From contig JADDIW010000023.1 of assembly GCA_018136815.1 (NCBI GenBank), forward strand, positions 1 through 36,068: DNA of 36,068 bases. The letters are read 5' to 3'. Under the pieces are notes generated by a model that saw only the letters and a list, made by a program, of their open reading frames with translations, did not search any database and was not told the origin of the DNA. Below are positions 8,884-19,599 of the stretch, piece by piece. A program made the position numbers and the translations under genes. Source of the stretch: Isochrysis galbana. Its lineage: Eukaryota > Haptophyta > Isochrysidales > Isochrysidaceae. Numbering within the stretch: position 1 is the stretch's first letter; each line of letters opens with the position of its first letter.

Positions 8884-10076
8884 CCGGCCTGTACACGCAT
8901 CGAGAGGTACGCAACAATCGCCGCACCGAGTCCGCACCATAGGACTGAGGTGCACACTTGTGTGGAGCGTCGCGATTGAGACCACCAGTAAAGACCTGCT
9001 GTCGTGGGCTCCTCGATCATCGGGCGGAGCGGCACCTGCCTGACAGGCACGTCCGCAGGCTCGTGGCTGAAAAGTTGGCGGTCTGGCTTCGCGATTAGGT
9101 TTGGCAGCGGAGTAGCTAGACTGTTGAGTCGCACCATTAGCTGCTTGACTTCTCCAATCACTCTAGGAAAAGGTAGTCCCGCAGTAGACGTGAAGCGTTC
9201 GGCAATCGTGCGCGCGGCATCAGCCCAAGTGACAGCGGCATGCACGTCCATTGTATTGCCTGCAGACACACCAACTGCCCTCATGACGTTCAGGTCGCGG
9301 GCGGCGTCCTTCAGTCGCGAGTCACGCTCAGCATCTTCCTTGGTAAAATCGGAGCACGCAAGTGCAATGGATGCGCGCGCGCGAAGGAGAAGTGCCTGAG
9401 GCTCGAGCGCATCGATCTCAAGCGCGGCGCTGGCGTCCATGCGAGCGAGCCCGTAGTGCGCCTTCGACCTCTCGCTGCCAAACCACAAGGCGGCAAGCCA
9501 CAAGCAAGCAGCTGCCCTCCCCAACAATAACGAGATCAGTCGAGGGGCCTCCTCTTCATTCGTGGATCTGGCAAGGTCGAGCGCTTTGCTCCAAGATGAG
9601 ATCGCCATTTCGATCCGATGACCCTTCTCGACAGAGCTGGCAACGCTGGAAGCGGCCATCAAGTAGGACCTGGTGTCCCGTTCGTGGTCAACGATCAGCT
9701 GTGCGACCGATTCCTGCCTCGTCGAGCCCGGCTCGGAGGACTGGTGGCGGACGAAACTGCTGATACTTGGCGCAATTGCTGTCGGGACGGTGGGGGGTAG
9801 CGAAGCTGAGCTGTGTTCGCAGTGAATGCGTGGCCTGCTCGGAGACCGTAGGAGACGTGGGTGCTGATGGCCGCCACTGGCAGACTCCACCCCATGCAAA
9901 GCTTCTGCTTCTGAAGAGGCTGAGGGCGGTGGGGAGGTGCCGCCGCCGGAGGGCTCGTACGAGCGTTCATTGATCCCGGCCGATGCGCCGTCTGCCCGCT
10001 GTGCTTGCAGCGCCCGCACATCTCTCCCGGGAGAGGAGGGGGCGTGGCTTCTCTCGAGATAAGAGGGAAGCGTCAT
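8859..10076 (-). CDS. TPR-like protein with C-terminal membrane segment
   Basis: Uninterrupted 405-codon frame from ATG 10076. Residues 1-120 are Ser/Pro-rich and probably disordered. About 135-270 is alpha-helical with TPR-like spacing (ISSWSKALDLA, RLISLLLGRAAACLWLA, DASAALEIDALEPQALLLRARASIAL). The C-terminus has a hydrophobic stretch near residues 372-393 (VCTSVLWCGLGAAIVAYLSM) followed by about 12 residues. This suggests a tail-anchored protein with its TPR domain in the cytosol, possibly binding chaperones or partners at an organelle surface. The exact family was not recognised. No intron is needed. The 3' end overlaps a tandem repeat and the upstream region is GA/G-rich simple sequence. 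Confidence 0.6.
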   Translation of the reverse strand: MTLPSYLERSHAPSSPGRDVRALQAQRADGASAGINERSYEPSGGGTSPPPSASSEAEALHGVESASGGHQHPRLLRSPSRPRIHCEHSSASLPPTVPTAIAPSISSFVRHQSSEPGSTRQESVAQLIVDHERDTRSYLMAASSVASSVEKGHRIEMAISSWSKALDLARSTNEEEAPRLISLLLGRAAACLWLAALWFGSERSKAHYGLARMDASAALEIDALEPQALLLRARASIALACSDFTKEDAERDSRLKDAARDLNVMRAVGVSAGNTMDVHAAVTWADAARTIAERFTSTAGLPFPRVIGEVKQLMVRLNSLATPLPNLIAKPDRQLFSHEPADVPVRQVPLRPMIEEPTTAGLYWWSQSRRSTQVCTSVLWCGLGAAIVAYLSMRVQAGELDPALT

Positions 10077-10857
10077 GCTCAGAGCGAGCGGAGTCGAGTT
10101 GACGAGCGGACGGGCGCGCGAGCGGGCTCGCGGAGAGGGGAGGGAGGGGAGGAAAGGGGGGGGGGGGTGGCAGGGAGGGAGGGAGGAAGGGAGGGAGGGG
10201 GGCCCCGGAGGAGGGGGAGGGGGGAGGGTGGTGCTATTGGTTGGCCTCGCGGGGGAGAGAAGGGAGGGGGCGGAGAGGGGGGGGCGCGGAGAGAGAGAGA
10301 GAGAGAGAGAGAGTCTCGCGCGCGGGGGGGACGATCTCCTCTCTTCTCCCCTCCCCCTCCCCGCGCGGGGGGAGCCGCCGTCTGTTCCTCCGCGCGTCCT
10401 CTTTCCGTCCGCCGGCGTTGCAACCTTCCCCGAGAGTTCGTCTCGTTCAGCAATCTCCGCCGACGGGAGATGCGGCGGCGGCGGCGGCTCTCATAGGCGG
10501 CTCGCGTGGGCCTCCGGGGAAACACGGTCGGTTTCTCGAGCCCGTCTCGCCCGATTCGAACGAAGGCGGGGAGAATTCCACCAGAGAGACGGCGGCAACG
10601 GACAGAAGGCGGGCGGGCTGGCCGAGGCTCGCCGCTCGGAGGTCGAAACGCAACCGCAGACGGCGATAACAGACATCTCGAGCCGAGATGGGGTTGCAGC
10701 TCGGAGGTGGAGGTCAGCGGCAACCGACATGCTGCGGAGATGAGGTTGCAGCTCGGAGGTAGAGAGAAGGTCGGCGGCCACGAGCAGCGTGACGAGCGCC
10801 CGCCAACGAGTCGTGAGACGATTTGGGCCTCCGAGAAGACTCGGACGTCTTGCCAGC

Positions 10858-10891
<34 letters not shown>

Positions 10892-10904
10892 GGGGGCGGT
10901 CTAA
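10077..10904. other. G/GA-rich upstream region with simple repeats
   Basis: Open frames on both strands here are by-products of GC- and GA-rich sequence. Contents are G-runs, an (AG)n tract at about 10290-10313, a two-copy 52-bp-period repeat (10685-10712 and 10737-10764, core GTTGCAGCTCGGAGGT) and a G31 run at its end. The region may contain the promoter of the minus-strand TPR gene. Confidence 0.5.
10860..10890 (+). repeat. G31 homopolymer run
   Basis: Thirty-one consecutive G residues, able to form G-quadruplex. A C23 run lies about 140 bp downstream, so the two could also pair. The length is prone to sequencing error. Confidence 0.9.
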
Positions 10905-11029
10905 CGTCTACCTAACCAAGTCTAACGTCGACCTAAAAAAATGGTCTTGAAGATGACTACTACGCTGCTCACCTTCCGCTGCGGTCCACACCCGACGTTG
11001 CCTTGACCCCGCCCTCACTCCCCTTTTCG

Positions 11030-11052
11030 CCCCCCCCCCCCCCCCCCCCCCC
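11030..11052 (+). repeat. C23 homopolymer run
   Basis: Twenty-three consecutive C residues, complementary to the G31 run at 10860-10890. Confidence 0.9.
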
Positions 11053-12229
11053 TCGTTCCTTTTTGCTCTTGCTCTTTGTTCGGTTTCGGGGGGTCGTCTG
11101 TTTTTTTTCGACGGCAAAAGATTCACACCTAGACCTAGACACGCCAGCGGAGACATCACGTCGATGTATACCGGAGTGCGGTGGGAAGACCCGCAGCCGA
11201 CCCTAGAAGAGGATAACATATAACATAGCGACCGAAGATACCGCTATCTTGGCTTCATTGCGAAGCTACTACGTATGGCGTATGGCTTTGCTCAGCGAGA
11301 AGCGAGAAGAGGTCTCAAGGCGCGGAGCCCCTTCTTCACGAGCTAACGCAACGTCAGATACCGACGAGTCATAGGTCCTTCTTGGACAAGCCTATCGGTT
11401 ATTCGGAGATCATTAGGGCGATACGACAAATGGCGAAGGGTAGGGCGGTCACTCACTCTTTTTAACCACTATTTTCCTCCTGGGAAAAAAACACGGGGCG
11501 ACGGAAGAACCACTCGGAAAACTATGGAAACAAAGGAGAAACTAATGGAACGGGAGGGGGCGAGCGCTGGAGGAACGGAAGGGAATCGGCGAGCGCGGGA
11601 GACTCTCCGACCCTCTCTGGCCAAGGGAACAAGGGAAACGCCGCGAAGACGTGGGAGAATGGAAGGGAGGGATCTCAGCTGTGCGTCGTATGCGCGGGAA
11701 CTCGGGGCGGGAAGGGAGGAGAGGAGAGGGGTGTGGGGAAGACACAAGACACGCTCTAAAGATAGGGCGCGCTGCGAAGAGCGAAGAGGGGATGGAGGCA
11801 GGGCGCGGGAAAGTAGGCACGCTCTAAGGGTAGAGCGTGCGGTGCGGTGCGGCTCCCTTTATCCACGACAGGGCAGGTCTCAAACGAAACTCTGGACTCT
11901 GGCCTGTCGGCCTGTCCCTATGCTCGAGTGGGAAGAGTAGCTCGGTCACTCACTCATTTGAACCACTGTTTCCCACCTCCCCTGGGTGTCCAAGGATTCC
12001 TCAGGGTCCCCCCCTACCTGCCCCGCCAACTCCCTCCCCTCCCGCCCCACGAAGGGCAATGGCGTCGGTGAGGGACCCCCCCCCGCGCGCCACTCCGAAC
12101 GCTGAGGGCGCCAAGAAGTGGCCGTCGGCGGCCGGCGGCGGGAGTTTTCTTTTTGGCGCGCCGTGATGAGGGAGAAGGCACGCGGCGCGCGTTTTGTTTT
12201 CGCCGACGAGGCGGATCGGCCCCCCCGCG
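11053..12229. other. non-coding region with two related hairpins and a dispersed direct repeat
   Basis: No protein family is recognised on either strand. Hairpins are at 11752-11769 (CGCTCTA/TAGGGCG, one G-T pair) and 11817-11840 (GCACGCTCTA/TAGAGCGTGC, perfect). A roughly 45-bp imperfect direct repeat sits at 11440-11484 and 11937-11985 (core CGGTCACTCACTC). Together these suggest a decayed, roughly 500-bp mobile or duplicated unit. Confidence 0.4.
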
Positions 12230-12242
12230 CCCCCCCCCCCCC

Positions 12243-12296
<54 letters not shown>

Positions 12297-12462
12297 CTCT
12301 TCTCTCTCCCTCTCTTCTCTCTTCTACTTTCTAGTCTTCCCTCTCCCTCTCTTCCGCCTTCCCCCCACCCCCTCTCTCTCTCTCCCCCCCCCCCCCCCTC
12401 TCTGTCTCTACTCTCTACTCTCTACTCTATGCTCTCTCTCTTCCTCTCTTTTCTCTCTTCCT

Positions 12463-12522
<60 letters not shown>

Positions 12523-12683
12523 CTCTTCTCTCTCCCTCTCTTCTCTCTTCTACTTTCTAGTCTTCCCTCTCCCTCTCTTCCGCCTTCCCCCCACCCCCTC
12601 TCTCTCTCTCCCCCCCCCCCCTCTCTGTCTCTACTCTCTACTCTCTACTCTATGCTCTCTCTCTTCCTCTCTTTTCTCTCTTC

Positions 12684-12726
<43 letters not shown>

Positions 12727-12830
12727 CTCTTCCCCCTCCCTCCTCTCTTCTCTCTCTCTTCTCCCCCTCTCTCTCCCTCTCCCACCCCCTCTCAATCTTC
12801 CCGCGCGCCGTGCCACTCTTACTCTCTCTC
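12230..12830. repeat. CT-rich microsatellite tract with internal ~227-bp duplication
   Basis: Nearly pure pyrimidine on the plus strand. The marker CTACTTTCTAG occurs at 12323-12333 and 12550-12560 with matching surroundings, giving a 227-bp tandem duplication of a compound CT/C-run unit. It lies just upstream of the glucosylceramidase start and could adopt triplex (H-DNA) structure. Confidence 0.85.
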
Positions 12831-12914
12831 TTCACCGCTCCTGCCCCCCTGCGTTCACTCACGTAAACAGCACTGACAAATCTATACCCACGCCGATCTC
12901 CTGAGCGCCGGCCC

Positions 12915-15900
12915 ATGCTCCCGCTGCTCCTCTGCGTGCCATGCGCGGCGCCGCCGCTGCTGCGCTGGGTGCAGACGGCGAGGGCGGGCGAGGCGCTGAC
13001 ACTGCTGGCGGAGCAGCAGCCAATCCGCTTCGGCTACGCTGCCCTCGACGCAGCTGAGCCCCAGGGAGCAAGCGAGGGTGAGGAGAGAGAGAGAGAAGGG
13101 AGGGAAGAGAGGGGAGGGAGGGAGGAGAAGGAGGGGAGGGGAGGGGAGGGGAGGCGAGCTTGGGAAATAGGGAGGGAGGGAGAGGGGGGGACGGGGAAAG
13201 AGACAGGGAGGAAAGGAAGGAGGAGGAGGAGGGAGAGAGCGGAAGCGGGGGGGGGAGGGAAGGCGGAAAGTGCGCAGCGAGCGTGGGATGGAGGCAGAGA
13301 GCTAAGCGGAGGCAGAAACGGAGACAGAGAAAAGGAGCGGGAGGAGTGGGCGAAGCGAGGAGGATGGATGATTTCATGAAGGGCAAAGTAGAGCAGGAGA
13401 GGGGTGACAGCAGTGAGAACAAGGGAGGTGAGCTGATTGAAGGCGGCGAGGGAGGGAGAGTTGCGAGAATGACAGAGAGGTAGAGGAGAGGAGGGCGGAA
13501 GGCAGGGAGAGGGGGTGGCGCAAACGAGGGAGCAGGGAGATGCAGCACGCACGTAGGCGCCGATGAGTGTATTCGAGAGGGGACTAATGGCGTCCAGCCA
13601 TTCCTCCTCGGAACCCGTCTTGCCTTCTATTCCATTGCCGCATTTCTTTTCCCTCCGCATGCGCGCTTCAGATAATGCAGCCCGCCGTCAGCTTGACTCG
13701 TCGGGAGCGCAAATCCGCGTGGATGCAACGACCAAGCACCAGGAATTCGCCGGCTTCGGCGGTGCGTTCACTGAGGCATCGGCGATTAACTGGCGTAAGC
13801 TTTCCGACGACGACCAGGCGGAGTTGATCCGGCTCTATTTCTCGGATCCAACTGAGGGCGGGATGGGCTACACTATGGGCCGTGTGCCGATCAACTCGTG
13901 TGACTTCTCTCCTGCCACGTATTCGTTTGACGAGGTTGTGGGCGATGTGGCGCTCGAGCACTTTGATGACGAGGTCAAGGTGAGACTCGGAGGAGAGGGG
14001 AGGAATCCAAGACGTTCCGGTCGCGAAGTCTGATGATCGTGGCTATCGACGCTGGAGTTTTTAGCTGTGGTACTTGCGTGAAGGTGCAATCAAGGGGCGT
14101 GAATGAGCGTAGGATTGGGCAGCGCGCGGTACAGGCTTGGTGCATCATAGGCGTGAGTGGTCGTGCACAGGCTCCTTTGGCCCGGGAGCCTCGTCGCCCG
14201 AGCCACCCGCTTGGCCCCGTGCCTCGTTCCCATCTGCCCTCATCACCTTTTTGCTCCTGAACCCACCCTTTACCGCTGCCTCCTGGCCGTCTGCAGCACG
14301 ACATGGACAACGGTATGATCCCAATGATCCTCGCGGCACAGAAGGAGGTGGCGCATCGCGCGCACAAGTTGGGGCTGAGCTCCGAGCAACTCACGCTTCG
14401 CCTGCTCGCATCCCCGTGGTCGCCGCCTGCGTGGATGAAGCTGCCCGTTTACGGCGTGCCCGGTACGCTCCGCACCGAAGCCCGCTTACCTGCCCAGCAC
14501 ATCGTCGTCATCGTCCGCCCAACCGTGAGAGCGCTACCCCACCGCGTTCATGCTCCCGGTTGCTGCGCCTAGGTGACGACGGCAACGGCGTACGTCTCGC
14601 TACCGCCTCGGCCAAGCCCAACGGGCTCGACCCGGCGTATGCAGGCTCTTGGGCCGCCTACTTCTCGCGTTGGCTCTCGGCCTACCAAAATCACGGCGTC
14701 GGGCCATTCTGGGGGGTGACCGTGCAGAACGAGCCTGAGGCGGTGGGAGCACGCCGTGCCGCACAACCGCCGCAACCCCCCTGCTTCCCCTTTCCCCTTC
14801 CCCAGTCACCCCTTGCCTCGTGGCCCCCACCCACTCCCCACTTCACTTTCTTCTACCTCCTGCTCCTCGACGGCCCCGCCCCGTCATGCCCTGCCCTGCC
14901 CTGCCCTGCCCCGCCGCCCCCACCCCATCGCTTGCCCGGCGCACAGACGGCTGGTTGGGAGGCAATGCTCTACACGCCCGACTACCAGGCGACTTTCGTC
15001 GCCGAGCACCTAGGGCCGACGCTCGAGAAGGACCACCCTGAAGTCAAGATCATCGGGTGTGCATGTGCCTTGCCGGCGCCTGACTTCGGGTCCGCGCGGG
15101 CGCCTACCCGGCTGGCGTGCGCCTCAGGTTCGACCACAACAAGGATCACGTGCTCGAATGGGCCGAAGCGTTATACGCAAACCCCAAGGCCAAGGCGTAC
15201 CTCGCTGGAGTTGGCGTCCACTGGTACGGCGGTCTCAACACACAGAACCTTCATGTGCGCGCGCATTGCATCTGGTATACACATCTTGCCGCGTGCCAGC
15301 ACCCATCCACACGCCGCCGCCGTGCAGGACACGCATGCACTCGCGCCCGAGAAATTCATCCTCGCGACGGAGGCCTGCAATTGCGTCGGCAACGTCGTTT
15401 TCAAGTCGCCCAACGTCGCGGCCTGGTGGCGGCGCGCCGAGCGGCTGGCCATTGATATCCTTGAGGTGTGGGGGCCGCGCCCGCACGCTCACGTGCCCGC
15501 CTCGCCTCCACTGACCCTCTGCCTTGTCCGTCACCCCCCAGGACCTCCGCTACTGGACCGTCGGCTGGATCGACTGGAACCTCCTCCTGGATGCGACAGG
15601 CGGGCCCAACCATCTAAAGAACCTGTGCGACGCCAACATCATACAAAACGCCGACAAGAAGCTAGGCGAGGACACGTTGATTAAGCAGGCAGGCCTGTCC
15701 GTTTGCCCGACCGCCGCCACGGCGCGCCCCTCGTCGCCTCTCGTCGCTCACTGATCCGCTACCCAGCGCCCCGCAGGCTTCCTTCTACTACATGGGCCAC
15801 TTTTCACGCTACATCATGCCCGGCGCAAAGCGTGTTGGCGTCACGCAGACGATCGAGACGGAAGTTCCGCCCCTTGCGCCGTCCGACATCAAGAATGGCG

Positions 15901-18021
15901 CCGCGCTACTATTCGCGCCGTGTGACCCCGAGAGCAAGGTTTGTGGGCCCTCGGCGCCCGACCCTCGGCGCTCTAGGCGCGTTGTGGGCCCTCGGCGCCC
16001 GACCCTCGGCGCTCTAGGCGCGCCCGTCTCGTATGGCGTGTGCCGCCGCCAGCAATCGCCGACGAGGTCGTTTCCCATGCGTGAGCCGCCGCCCGCGCCG
16101 TAGGTCCAAATGTTCAGCTTGGATAAGGGCGGTGGCTCAGGGCTTCAAGGCCGCTCGCTGGTTGCGGCTGGCACGAACGAGGCGCCCGGCTCGGACGGAT
16201 TCAACATTGGCGGCGAGTGCGTGGAGTTTTGCCTCTCGGGTAAGTAAGATCACCACGGTGCCCTGCCGTTTCCCGCCATACGCGACCGCCGCACCGTGCC
16301 CCCGCCCCGGCAGGCGAGTGCTGGTTCCCCAAAGTCCAGCTGTGGGCGTGCGCGCCCGGCTACTCGACGAGTGGCAGCGAGCCCATCCACGGCGGAAAGG
16401 GCAACCAGCAGTGGGACATCACTATCGTCAAAGGCGGGGCACAAGTAAGCATCGTGGCGCGCGCCCCTCCGCGTGCTACCCCATACGCCCTGGCCCGGCG
16501 TCGCACGCGGGCTACTCTGTCGGGCGGCTGCAATAGCACCTCTCCTGGCCGGCTTCACCTCCCGAGCCCATCCCCCTTCCTGCACCCGCCGATGGATCCC
16601 TCTCGCAGCTTCGTGTTGTGGGTGACGGGACGACGCCCGCCGAGCCCTCGTGCCTCACTGCCATCAACACGGCCGGCTGGGCGGTCGACCTCGACGCGGG
16701 GGTCCAGGCGACTGCCGCGCAACTCCAGGTACGCGCATTGCACGCCACCTCTAGGCCTGTTGCCCGATGAGCTCAGCGTGCAACGTCGATGCGCCGCGCT
16801 GCGTCGACCCTTACCTTGCCCCACCGGCGTGATGTTCGCCTTACGCTATCTCACTCCCGCCCACGAGCCCGCATCCCAATACCATACCTCCTCCCGGCCG
16901 CACAGCCATGCAAGGAGCAAGGTGATCCGTCGCAGACATTCATCCTGGGCGGCTCCGGCGAGGGGTCCGGGCTAGCGGACGGCTCATTCACCGTCTCGAC
17001 GGCTGCTGGCTTCGTCGGCATCGAGGGCAAGACGGATCTATGCATGCAGCCGCAGCTCGAAAAGCTTCCCCACGTCGACGCCGTGCGTTCGCCCGCTCCT
17101 CGAGCCCGGGCGTGTATTGCTGTTCATGTCGGGCCGCAGCACTTCCCTGCGAGCGCTCCGAATCGGGTGAAGGCTGTCTGCCCGCATCCGTAGGTTGCGT
17201 TTGAGAACCCAGACGGCTCGATCGCGCTCATCGCGATGAACACCAATGACAAGGAGGTCAATTTCACACTTGTCGACCAGACCGCAGGCCTCGAGGCACC
17301 CCACACCTTGCCGGCCCACTCGATCCACACGTATCGCTGGGGCGGGCCCGCCCAGAGGCACCCCGCCGAGTTGGATGCCGAGGAGCTTTCGGCCGCTGAA
17401 GCACAGGTGGCGCCGGCGGAAGCTACCGTGGCTCCACAAGTGACGCGCGAAGCAAGTGCGCCTGCTGTGGACACCGGCGCAGGCGACCGCGCGGCCGCCG
17501 CCGTTGCTAACCCCGCGTCGGATGACGATGCCACGGTGAAAGCGCAAGGTGCTGTCGCGCCGCGCTTGGACATGGGGCAGAATGTCGCCTCGAGCGTCAA
17601 GTACGACATCGAGAGCCCAGCGATCTTCGGTGTCAAGGAAGTAGACGGCACGCTGAACCCTACATATGTTGAGTATGCGGTCGCCACGGAGCAGTCGGCA
17701 CTCGCAGGCGAGACGCTTGCACCCGATGCGCAAACACAGCTCGCAACAGCTACGGGCTCCATCGGCGACCGCGACACGGCGTCGCAAATTTCGGAGGTGC
17801 CGCTGCTGCTCGCCGCGGCCGCCGCCATTGTCGTCTTTGGAGCGGTGCGCCTCGCTGCCCGCGTGCGCTCAAACCCGGACAGCGTAGCGCCAGTTTTCTC
17901 TGCCTTCCCGGAGGCAGTTGCGGCCGCCTCGAGCGCTTACAAGCGCCGTAGTGTGCCTGAGGAGGAGGCGATGCTGGCGGCCTACTCCCGCTTCGAGGAA
18001 GGGGCGGCGAGCGGCTTTTGA
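12915..18021 (+). CDS. GH30 glucosylceramidase with lectin-like insertion and C-terminal membrane anchor
   Basis: Predicted to cleave glucosylceramide or related beta-glucosides in a secretory or lysosome-like compartment. Exons: 12915-13077, 13672-13979, 14297-14462, 14573-14742, 14947-15056, 15128-15254, 15328-15465, 15542-15688, 15777-15938, 16104-16239, 16314-16444, 16609-16728, 16906-17082, 17194-18021; all phases fit, giving 960 residues. The N-terminus is hydrophobic (MLPLLLCVPCAAP, signal peptide). Family motifs: FGGAFTEASAINW, MGRVPINSCDFS, ASPWSPPAWMK, acid/base Glu in QNEPE (codon 14731-14733, residue 266), HNKDHVLEWAEAL, nucleophile Glu in ATEACNC (codon 15370-15372, residue 363), and VGWIDWNLLLD. 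Exons 10-13 encode about 188 residues with ricin-type QxW-like motifs (VQLWACAPG, NQQWDI). After them the GH30 beta-sandwich resumes (NPDGSIALIAMN, HSIHTYRW). An Ala/Pro linker and a transmembrane segment (about residues 887-908) follow. Further 5' exons are possible. Confidence 0.9.
13078..13671 (+). other. intron 1 of the glucosylceramidase, purine-rich
   Basis: GT-AG intron of 594 bp, phase 1, with a GA/G-rich body and a good pyrimidine tract before the acceptor. It is the longest intron of the gene; the others are about 70-320 bp. Confidence 0.75.
15941..16022 (+). repeat. perfect 41-bp tandem duplication inside an intron
   Basis: 15941-15981 is repeated exactly as 15982-16022, within the 165-bp intron 9 (15939-16103) of the glucosylceramidase. 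The duplication leaves both splice sites intact and is probably recent. Confidence 0.95.
16104..17082 (+). other. exon-bounded lectin-like insertion within GH30
   Basis: Exons 10-13 (about residues 498-685) lie between the last barrel helices (YYMGHFSRYIMPG) and the returning beta-sandwich strand (DAVAFENPDGS). Cys pairs and QLWAC/NQQW/SQTF motifs suggest a ricin-B-like beta-trefoil, perhaps binding glycans of the substrate or compartment. The final part of exon 13 probably already belongs to the sandwich. The fold assignment is by motif only. Confidence 0.5.
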
Positions 18022-19198
18022 GAGGCCTTCTTGGGCAGGGGCGGCAAAAGCGCATTGAGTCGACTAGATCATTGCTACGACGCTGCTAAAGAAAGCAAAG
18101 GCACCCTCACCGCGGCGGCATGCCACGCACGTGTGGCTATGTCTTGCACCAGCTCCGGGCCAGATGGCGCAGTGTCACTCCTTGGACTACCCGAGCCGTT
18201 GCGTTGTGGTTCCGCATCAAGGACGCGGGGCCAATCAGGGCAGAGCCATCTTCGAACACCTTTGCGAGCGACAAGAAAGCGTGCATGCTGCGTTGCTCGC
18301 ATCAACCCTTCAATTATCCTCATCAACGGCCGTTGTCTTGCGGCGCCCCTGATATTCTCTGCTTGTTACAAAAAACATCGGGCGCATGCTGTCGGCAAGA
18401 TTTATGATAGTGGTGTGTGTGGCAGCGTTGTGACGGGCTTGCGGCAGTGAGCTATTTGGGCACCAACTTCCTCAGTCCCGCCGCCTCAGCCATGACTCTC
18501 TTTGGACGTGCTGTGGTATGTATCTCTAGCTCAGCGCCATCAAATCTCAGTCTTAGCCTTTACATACTCGGAAGGCTGCGGTCTGGCATTTAGCTCATGC
18601 TGCACACGGCGGCATGCGAAGAACCAAGAACAATATCTTACCCACAAGAAAAAATCGTTGCGTCCCGTTCCGTCGATAGTCCCGCCTTTGCCTTTGCCCG
18701 CCCTCTTGTTTCCATCGATAGTCCCCATTCCCATTCCTGCCCCCGCCCCCCTCCTTCTCCTTCCCCATCCCCGGGCATCGAGGACATAAGCCATGATACG
18801 GGGATTGCCCTTCTTTGGAGCTCGCGAGCGGCGAGGAGGAGACCATTGAGAGCGTCTTGCCAATCCACACCCGAGGTGAGTGAGCCGGGCGCCACGAGCG
18901 ATGAGGTAGACTGAAGGTCGGAGGATCGCGACGCGTGGCGTCGGAGAGTAGAGACGAGGCTAGCTAGCGAGCTAGTGGGAGAGAGGGTGCGTGAGAATGA
19001 GAGCTTCTTAGGTCCGAGGTAGACACGGAAGACTACAGCGAATGGACTCAAAAAAGTCTATGGCAACAGAGCCACACAAACTAAACCAAACGGGGCGAAA
19101 ACTAACCACACCTGGACGGACGGCCAAGCGTCGGCACCAGGGCAACTTAGCAACGCGCAGACATGCGACAGAGGGGTCGGCACAACGAGGGCAGATCT
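18022..19198. other. intergenic, no supported gene
   Basis: Open frames on both strands show no family motif. Unremarkable apart from C-rich low complexity at about 18690-18780. Confidence 0.4.
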
Positions 19199-19428
19199 CG
19201 TTGGGGAGCCCGGATGGGACAACAGGTACAAGGTCAACAGGTTTCGGGGGCCTATTCCTATCAAGAGGACCTATTGACAGGTCGCAATAGGTCCGTAACA
19301 GGTCAAAATAAAACTCATTTTACTAATAAGATAGATGTATGAGTATGTGATGTATATTATGAATATGATTGGCTTCTGACTTCTGAGCTAAGTTACTAGG
19401 GAGAGGAAGGGATCCGAGATGATTTGGG

Positions 19429-19472
19429 CGTGGCTACGATAGCGGTACCTATAGTATAGGCCTATAGCCACG
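19429..19472. repeat. nested hairpin
   Basis: The outer stem CGTGGCTA/TAGCCACG encloses an inner palindrome CCTATAGTATAGG (19448-19460 region). Confidence 0.8.
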
Positions 19473-19513
19473 CGCGAGGCGAGAATATTGAAAGGTTTTT
19501 TTTTACCTATTAC

Positions 19514-19559
19514 CTATTAAGAGGTAACTGGTCTGGTAGGCCTCTTGACCTCTTAATAG
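19514..19559. repeat. 12-bp-stem hairpin
   Basis: Perfect arms CTATTAAGAGGT (19514-19525) and ACCTCTTAATAG (19548-19559). Confidence 0.85.
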
Positions 19560-19599
19560 AACCTATTAGAAGCCTATTGTCCCATCTGGGTTGGGGAGC

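Larger units (their letters stand above)
19199..19599. mobile_element. MITE-like element with terminal inverted repeats
   Basis: The left end (GGAGCCCGGATGGGACAACAGG, 19203-19224 region) is matched in inverse by the right end (CCTATTGTCCCATCTGGG then TTGGGGAGCT, about 19573-19599). The interior is AT-richer than its surroundings and carries many CCTATT/AATAGG words, plus two strong hairpins at 19429-19472 and 19514-19559. No transposase is encoded. Because the GTTGGGGAGC string is in the same orientation at both ends, the outermost bases may be a direct target repeat instead. Confidence 0.5.

Noticed and set aside
10005..10743. Several long frames on both strands rich in Arg/Gly or Pro/Ser
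   Set aside because: They are translations of GA/G-rich simple sequence.
12118..12876. 252-codon frame of Ser/Leu/Pro
   Set aside because: A direct translation of the CT microsatellite; not a protein gene.
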